From the NCBI GenBank assembly GCA_913050015.1, contig CAJXAZ010000032.1, positions 1 through 8,775 on the forward strand: a stretch of DNA of 8,775 nt. The letters run 5' to 3'. The notes below the pieces were generated by a model. The model was not told where the DNA came from and made no database searches. It saw only the letters and a program-made list of their open reading frames with translations. The first letter of the stretch is position 1; each line of letters begins with the position of its first letter. The stretch is from an uncultured Gammaproteobacteria bacterium. GTDB lineage: Bacteria; Pseudomonadota; Gammaproteobacteria; Magnimaribacterales; D2472. Made by a program: the position numbers and the translations under genes. This document shows, in pieces, positions 5,925-8,775 of the stretch.

Positions 5925-6734
5925 ATGATGAATGTTGCACCAATTAAAATTGATATATCTGAAGGAAGGCTTCCATTAAAAGGTAAAGGCCTTGAAATGA
6001 CAGAATTTGCCAATGTTGCAGAGCTTAGAAGAAATCAATTAGAAAAATTAGCTGCGGGTTTTAGAATGTTTGCTCATTTTGGTTTTAACGAAGGAGTTGC
6101 CGGCCATATCACCCTAAGAGACCCTGAATTTCCTGATCATTTTTGGGTAAATCCACTGGGAGTTCATTTTTCACAAATCTCTGTATCAGACTTAATTTTA
6201 GTTAATCATGATGGAAAAGTAATACAAGGCGATAAAGATGTAAATGTTGCTGCTTTCGCTATTCATTCAAGACTTCATGCTGCGAGACCAGATGTTAATG
6301 CAGCTGCGCATTCTCATTCAATATATGGGAGAACTTTTTCTACACTAGGAAAACCACTTGATCCAATATCCCAAGATGCTTGTGCTTTTTATGGGACCCA
6401 AGCTATATATAAAGATTTTTCTGGTGTTGTAGAAGAGGTCAATGAAGGAGATGAGATAGCTAAAACACTTGGCGACAATAAAGTTATTATTCTTCAAAAT
6501 CATGGAATTTTAACAACAGGTCCGTCTGTTGATATTGCTTTATGGTTTTATATGTCTATGGAAAGATGTTGCCAAGCTCAACTAATGGCAGAAGCTGCTG
6601 GTGACCCAATAATTATTTCTCACGATACTGCTATTAAAACTCGAGGTTTCATAGCCAATGATATCGCTGCATGGGCTAGCTATCAGCCAGCATTTGATAT
6701 GATTGTTAAGAAGGAACCAGATTTACTAGATTAG
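5925..6734 (+). CDS. Class II aldolase/adducin-family protein, substrate unknown
   Basis: One class II aldolase/adducin N-terminal domain spans about residues 35-230 of 269. Family members are zinc-dependent aldolases, epimerases or decarboxylases acting on phosphorylated sugars, and also non-enzymatic adducins. The metal-ligand histidines are present: His129 and His131 in AAHSHS, and His193 in QNHGIL. GVAGHITLRDP (58-67) is the conserved loop after the first helix. By hand alignment with E. coli fuculose-1-phosphate aldolase through the shared RPD and HxH motifs, its catalytic Glu73 falls on an alanine (about 109) here, so the standard aldolase acid seems missing; this suggests a member that binds zinc but does different chemistry. 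About 30 residues precede the domain and are unlike the core. It is the only plus-strand gene, diverging from fumC and overlapping the aldehyde dehydrogenase stop by 4 bases. Family is secure; substrate and reaction cannot be read from the sequence. Confidence 0.9.
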   Translation: MMNVAPIKIDISEGRLPLKGKGLEMTEFANVAELRRNQLEKLAAGFRMFAHFGFNEGVAGHITLRDPEFPDHFWVNPLGVHFSQISVSDLILVNHDGKVIQGDKDVNVAAFAIHSRLHAARPDVNAAAHSHSIYGRTFSTLGKPLDPISQDACAFYGTQAIYKDFSGVVEEVNEGDEIAKTLGDNKVIILQNHGILTTGPSVDIALWFYMSMERCCQAQLMAEAAGDPIIISHDTAIKTRGFIANDIAAWASYQPAFDMIVKKEPDLLD

Positions 6735-8155
6735 CCTAGTGGAATAATTACAGCCTTAGTCTCTAGGCATTCATCAATACCATGGACTCCGTGCTCTCTT
6801 CCATTTCCTGAAGTCTTATAACCACCGAAAGGTGCTGAACTTCCTCTAGCCCCTCCATTAATAGTTATTTGGCCAGCTCTTATTTTCTTAGCAACGTTCT
6901 GTGCATGAGATAACTCTCCTTGAATATAACCCGCTAAACCAAATTCGGTATCATTGGCAATTGCAATTGCTTCTTCTTCTGTTTCGTATTTTATAATTGA
7001 AAGAACAGGTCCAAATATTTCTTCTCTTGCTATAGTCATGTCGTTAGTTACGTTTGCAAAAACAGTAGGCTTAACAAAATAACCCTTATCACACCCTTCT
7101 GGCTTATCTGGTCCGCCTGCTACAAGAGTAGCCCCTTCTTCAACACCTATTTCAATCATTCTAACTACCTTTTCGTACTGAGCTTTATTAGCAATAGGTC
7201 CCATTCTAAATTCACCATTGGGATCGCCAACGGTAGTCTTATTAGCAGTAGCAACTGCAACTTCCACAGCCTTATCGTAATTAGTACTCGAAACTAACAT
7301 TCTTGTTGGAGCATTACATGACTGCCCTGAATTTAAGAAGCAATGTCCGGCACCACCTTTGACTGCTTTTTCTATATCTGCAACATCGTCAAGAATAATA
7401 TTTGCAGACTTGCCACCTAACTCTTGCTGAACTCTTTTAACAGTAGGAGCAGAAGCTTGAGCAACAGCTATTCCAGCCCTTGTTGAGCCTGTAAACGACA
7501 TCATGTCTACTTTTGGATGTTCTGATAAAGCAGCTCCAACAGTTGGTCCATATCCGTTAACAACATTAAACACGCCAGCTGGAACTCCAGCAGCATCGAA
7601 AACTTCAGCTAAAAGCATTGCGCAATAAGGTGATATTTCACTTGGCTTTAGAACCATAGTGCATCCTGTAGCTATTGCTGAGGAGACCTTTGTTGTGATT
7701 TGATTCATAGGCCAGTTCCAAGGTGTAATCATACCCACCACGCCAATAGGCTCTTTAATTATGGTAAAAGTTCCTTCTAATTTTTCAAATTCATAATTTT
7801 CTAGAGCTTCGAGAGTTTCTTGAAAATTTCTTAGACCAGTAGTTACTTGAGCAGCGGTTGAAAGCCATATTGGTGAGCCCATTTCTTCAGATATAGTCTT
7901 TACAAAATCTTCAGTCCTATTCTCGTACTCTGTAATAATCTTTTTAAGTAGGTCTATTCTTTCTTGCTTAGAAGTAAGGCCAAAAGTTTTAAAGGCTTCT
8001 GATGCCGCTTGAACTGCTGAATCTATATCACCCTTGGTTCCTGCAGAAACATGTCCAATAACTTCTTCTGTAGCAGGATTTTCAACTTCAATCCTTTCGT
8101 CAGACTCAGATTCAACCCATTGACCGTTAATATAAAACTCTAATCTATCTTTCAT
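6731..8155 (-). CDS. NAD(P)-dependent aldehyde dehydrogenase
   Basis: Member of the large ALDH superfamily that oxidises an aldehyde to its carboxylate, cytosolic. The 474 residues are typical for the non-acylating branch. Visible motifs in order: TPWNWP with the oxyanion Asn147, the cofactor-binding KPSE (Lys170), FTGST (221-225), QELGGKS with the general base Glu246, NSGQSCNAPTR with the nucleophile Cys280, and EEIFGP with Glu379. All catalytic residues are intact. Lys170 followed by PSE does not by itself separate NAD from NADP preference. The ATG at 8155 precedes the usual first strand FYINGQWV; the ribosome site is weak (GGAA about 9 bases away). It meets the class II aldolase-like gene tail to tail, and lies 59 bases after phrB with its own likely promoter. 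The substrate is unknown; generic or betaine/succinate-semialdehyde type substrates are all possible, so no symbol is given. Confidence 0.95.
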   Translation of the reverse strand: MKDRLEFYINGQWVESESDERIEVENPATEEVIGHVSAGTKGDIDSAVQAASEAFKTFGLTSKQERIDLLKKIITEYENRTEDFVKTISEEMGSPIWLSTAAQVTTGLRNFQETLEALENYEFEKLEGTFTIIKEPIGVVGMITPWNWPMNQITTKVSSAIATGCTMVLKPSEISPYCAMLLAEVFDAAGVPAGVFNVVNGYGPTVGAALSEHPKVDMMSFTGSTRAGIAVAQASAPTVKRVQQELGGKSANIILDDVADIEKAVKGGAGHCFLNSGQSCNAPTRMLVSSTNYDKAVEVAVATANKTTVGDPNGEFRMGPIANKAQYEKVVRMIEIGVEEGATLVAGGPDKPEGCDKGYFVKPTVFANVTNDMTIAREEIFGPVLSIIKYETEEEAIAIANDTEFGLAGYIQGELSHAQNVAKKIRAGQITINGGARGSSAPFGGYKTSGNGREHGVHGIDECLETKAVIIPLG

Positions 8156-8185
8156 AACAAAAATTCCAGTATGTTTAAGTCACCA

Positions 8186-8213
8186 ATTATACATAAACAG
8201 ATGAAGCTGTCCT
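8186..8213 (-). promoter_or_regulatory. Likely sigma-70 promoter of the aldehyde dehydrogenase gene
   Basis: On the minus strand AGGACA (8208-8213, four of six matches to TTGACA) and a perfect TATAAT (8186-8191) are 16 bases apart, placing the start about 25 bases before the ATG at 8155. It occupies most of the 59-base gap after phrB, so the dehydrogenase need not be read from the photolyase message. Confidence 0.5.
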
Positions 8214-8214
8214 A

Positions 8215-8775
8215 TTAATTTTTTGCCGTATTGAAAGCCTCAATAGCCCTTAATCTTGATTCTTTAAGATCAAGTATCTGCATTGGATATTTGCAGTATT
8301 TTCTGTGCTCAGATGGTGGGTTGTGAATAACCGATTTATCTAAATCTTTTAATTCAGGAACATACTTTTTAATGAATAATCCCTCTTTATCAAAATTTGT
8401 TGACTGAGTTATTGGATTAAAAATCCTAAAATAAGGAGCTGCATCTGTTCCTGTTGAGCTACTCCACTGCCAACCACCATTATTAGATGAAAAATCTCCA
8501 TCTATAAGGTTTTTCATAAAGTACTCTTCGCCAAGCCTCCAGTCATGAAGCATATTTTTGGTAAAGAACATGGCGACGACCATTCTGAGTCTATTGTGCA
8601 TCCATCCCTCATGAAGTAATTGCCTCATAGCTGCATCAATAATAGGAAAGCCAGTTTTACCCTCTTTCCAAGCATCAAATTCATCTTTATCAAATCTCCA
8701 TTTTATGGATTTTGTATAGTCCTGGAATGGCTGACCTTTACTTACTTTTGAAAAAGAAAACATAATATTTTTATA
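8215..8775 (-). CDS. phrB: Deoxyribodipyrimidine photolyase, C-terminal part (N-terminus beyond window)
   Basis: Light-driven flavoenzyme that splits cyclobutane pyrimidine dimers in DNA. The visible 186 residues are the C-terminal FAD-binding domain; the frame is open to the right edge, and the Met at 8763 is internal, not the start (the preceding in-frame residues YKNI match the REFYxxI region of photolyases). Roughly the first 280 residues, including the antenna-chromophore domain, are outside. Seen: WKEGKTGFPIIDAAMRQL, WMHNRLRM, the NNGGWQWSSSTGTDAAP segment and FRIFNPITQ. All three electron-transfer tryptophans of E. coli PhrB (Trp306, 359 and 382, known) have counterparts here: SIKW, HDWRLGE and GGWQW. 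This fits a class I CPD photolyase closely related to gammaproteobacterial PhrB; a cryptochrome or 6-4 photolyase is less likely. No terminator was found after its stop at 8215. Confidence 0.95.
   Translation of the reverse strand, partial: YKNIMFSFSKVSKGQPFQDYTKSIKWRFDKDEFDAWKEGKTGFPIIDAAMRQLLHEGWMHNRLRMVVAMFFTKNMLHDWRLGEEYFMKNLIDGDFSSNNGGWQWSSSTGTDAAPYFRIFNPITQSTNFDKEGLFIKKYVPELKDLDKSVIHNPPSEHRKYCKYPMQILDLKESRLRAIEAFNTAKN

Noticed and set aside
8215..8763. A complete 182-residue protein starting at ATG 8763
   Set aside because: The frame continues upstream to the window edge and the homology begins mid-domain, so this is the end of a longer photolyase and the Met is internal.

Overview
The window is AT-rich (about one third G+C by eye), densely coded chromosomal DNA. 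It looks like a streamlined marine gammaproteobacterium; the SAR86 type is my guess from base composition, tight packing and protein flavour, not something the sequence proves. Nine protein genes fill almost all of it. No gene-free stretch exceeds about 75 bases. I see no RNA gene, mobile element, CRISPR array or phage gene.

Layout. Minus strand, read from about 5850 down to 1: fumC (class II fumarase), phhB (pterin-4a-carbinolamine dehydratase), queC and queE (7-deazaguanine/queuosine precursor synthesis), guaB (IMP dehydrogenase) and guaA (GMP synthase, cut by the left edge). The first four overlap one another (8, 4 and 1 base) and should be one transcript. A 38-base gap with a weak hairpin plus T-tract and a TATAAT box separates queE from guaB, and guaB is followed 11 bases later by guaA. 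Plus strand: one gene, a class II aldolase/adducin-family protein (5925-6734), diverging from fumC across a 72-base spacer. Minus strand again: an NAD(P)-type aldehyde dehydrogenase (6731-8155) that meets the aldolase-like gene tail to tail with a 4-base overlap, and a DNA photolyase (phrB) cut by the right edge.

How they work together. guaB and guaA are the two steps from IMP to GMP. QueC and QueE act in the pathway that turns GTP, through a tetrahydropterin intermediate, into preQ0, so the two halves of the left block both concern guanine nucleotides and their derivatives. PhhB is a pterin enzyme, which makes its place beside queCE suggestive, although its usual role is recycling the cofactor of phenylalanine hydroxylase. 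FumC is a TCA-cycle enzyme leading the operon. The aldolase-like protein and the aldehyde dehydrogenase are unassigned carbon metabolism; they lie on opposite strands, so a shared pathway is only a guess. Photolyase fits life in sunlit water.

This is mostly ordinary housekeeping. I found no convincing undescribed system. The points most worth a second look are the phhB-queC-queE coupling, the aldolase-like protein that appears to lack the usual catalytic glutamate, and the possible leaderless start of guaB.
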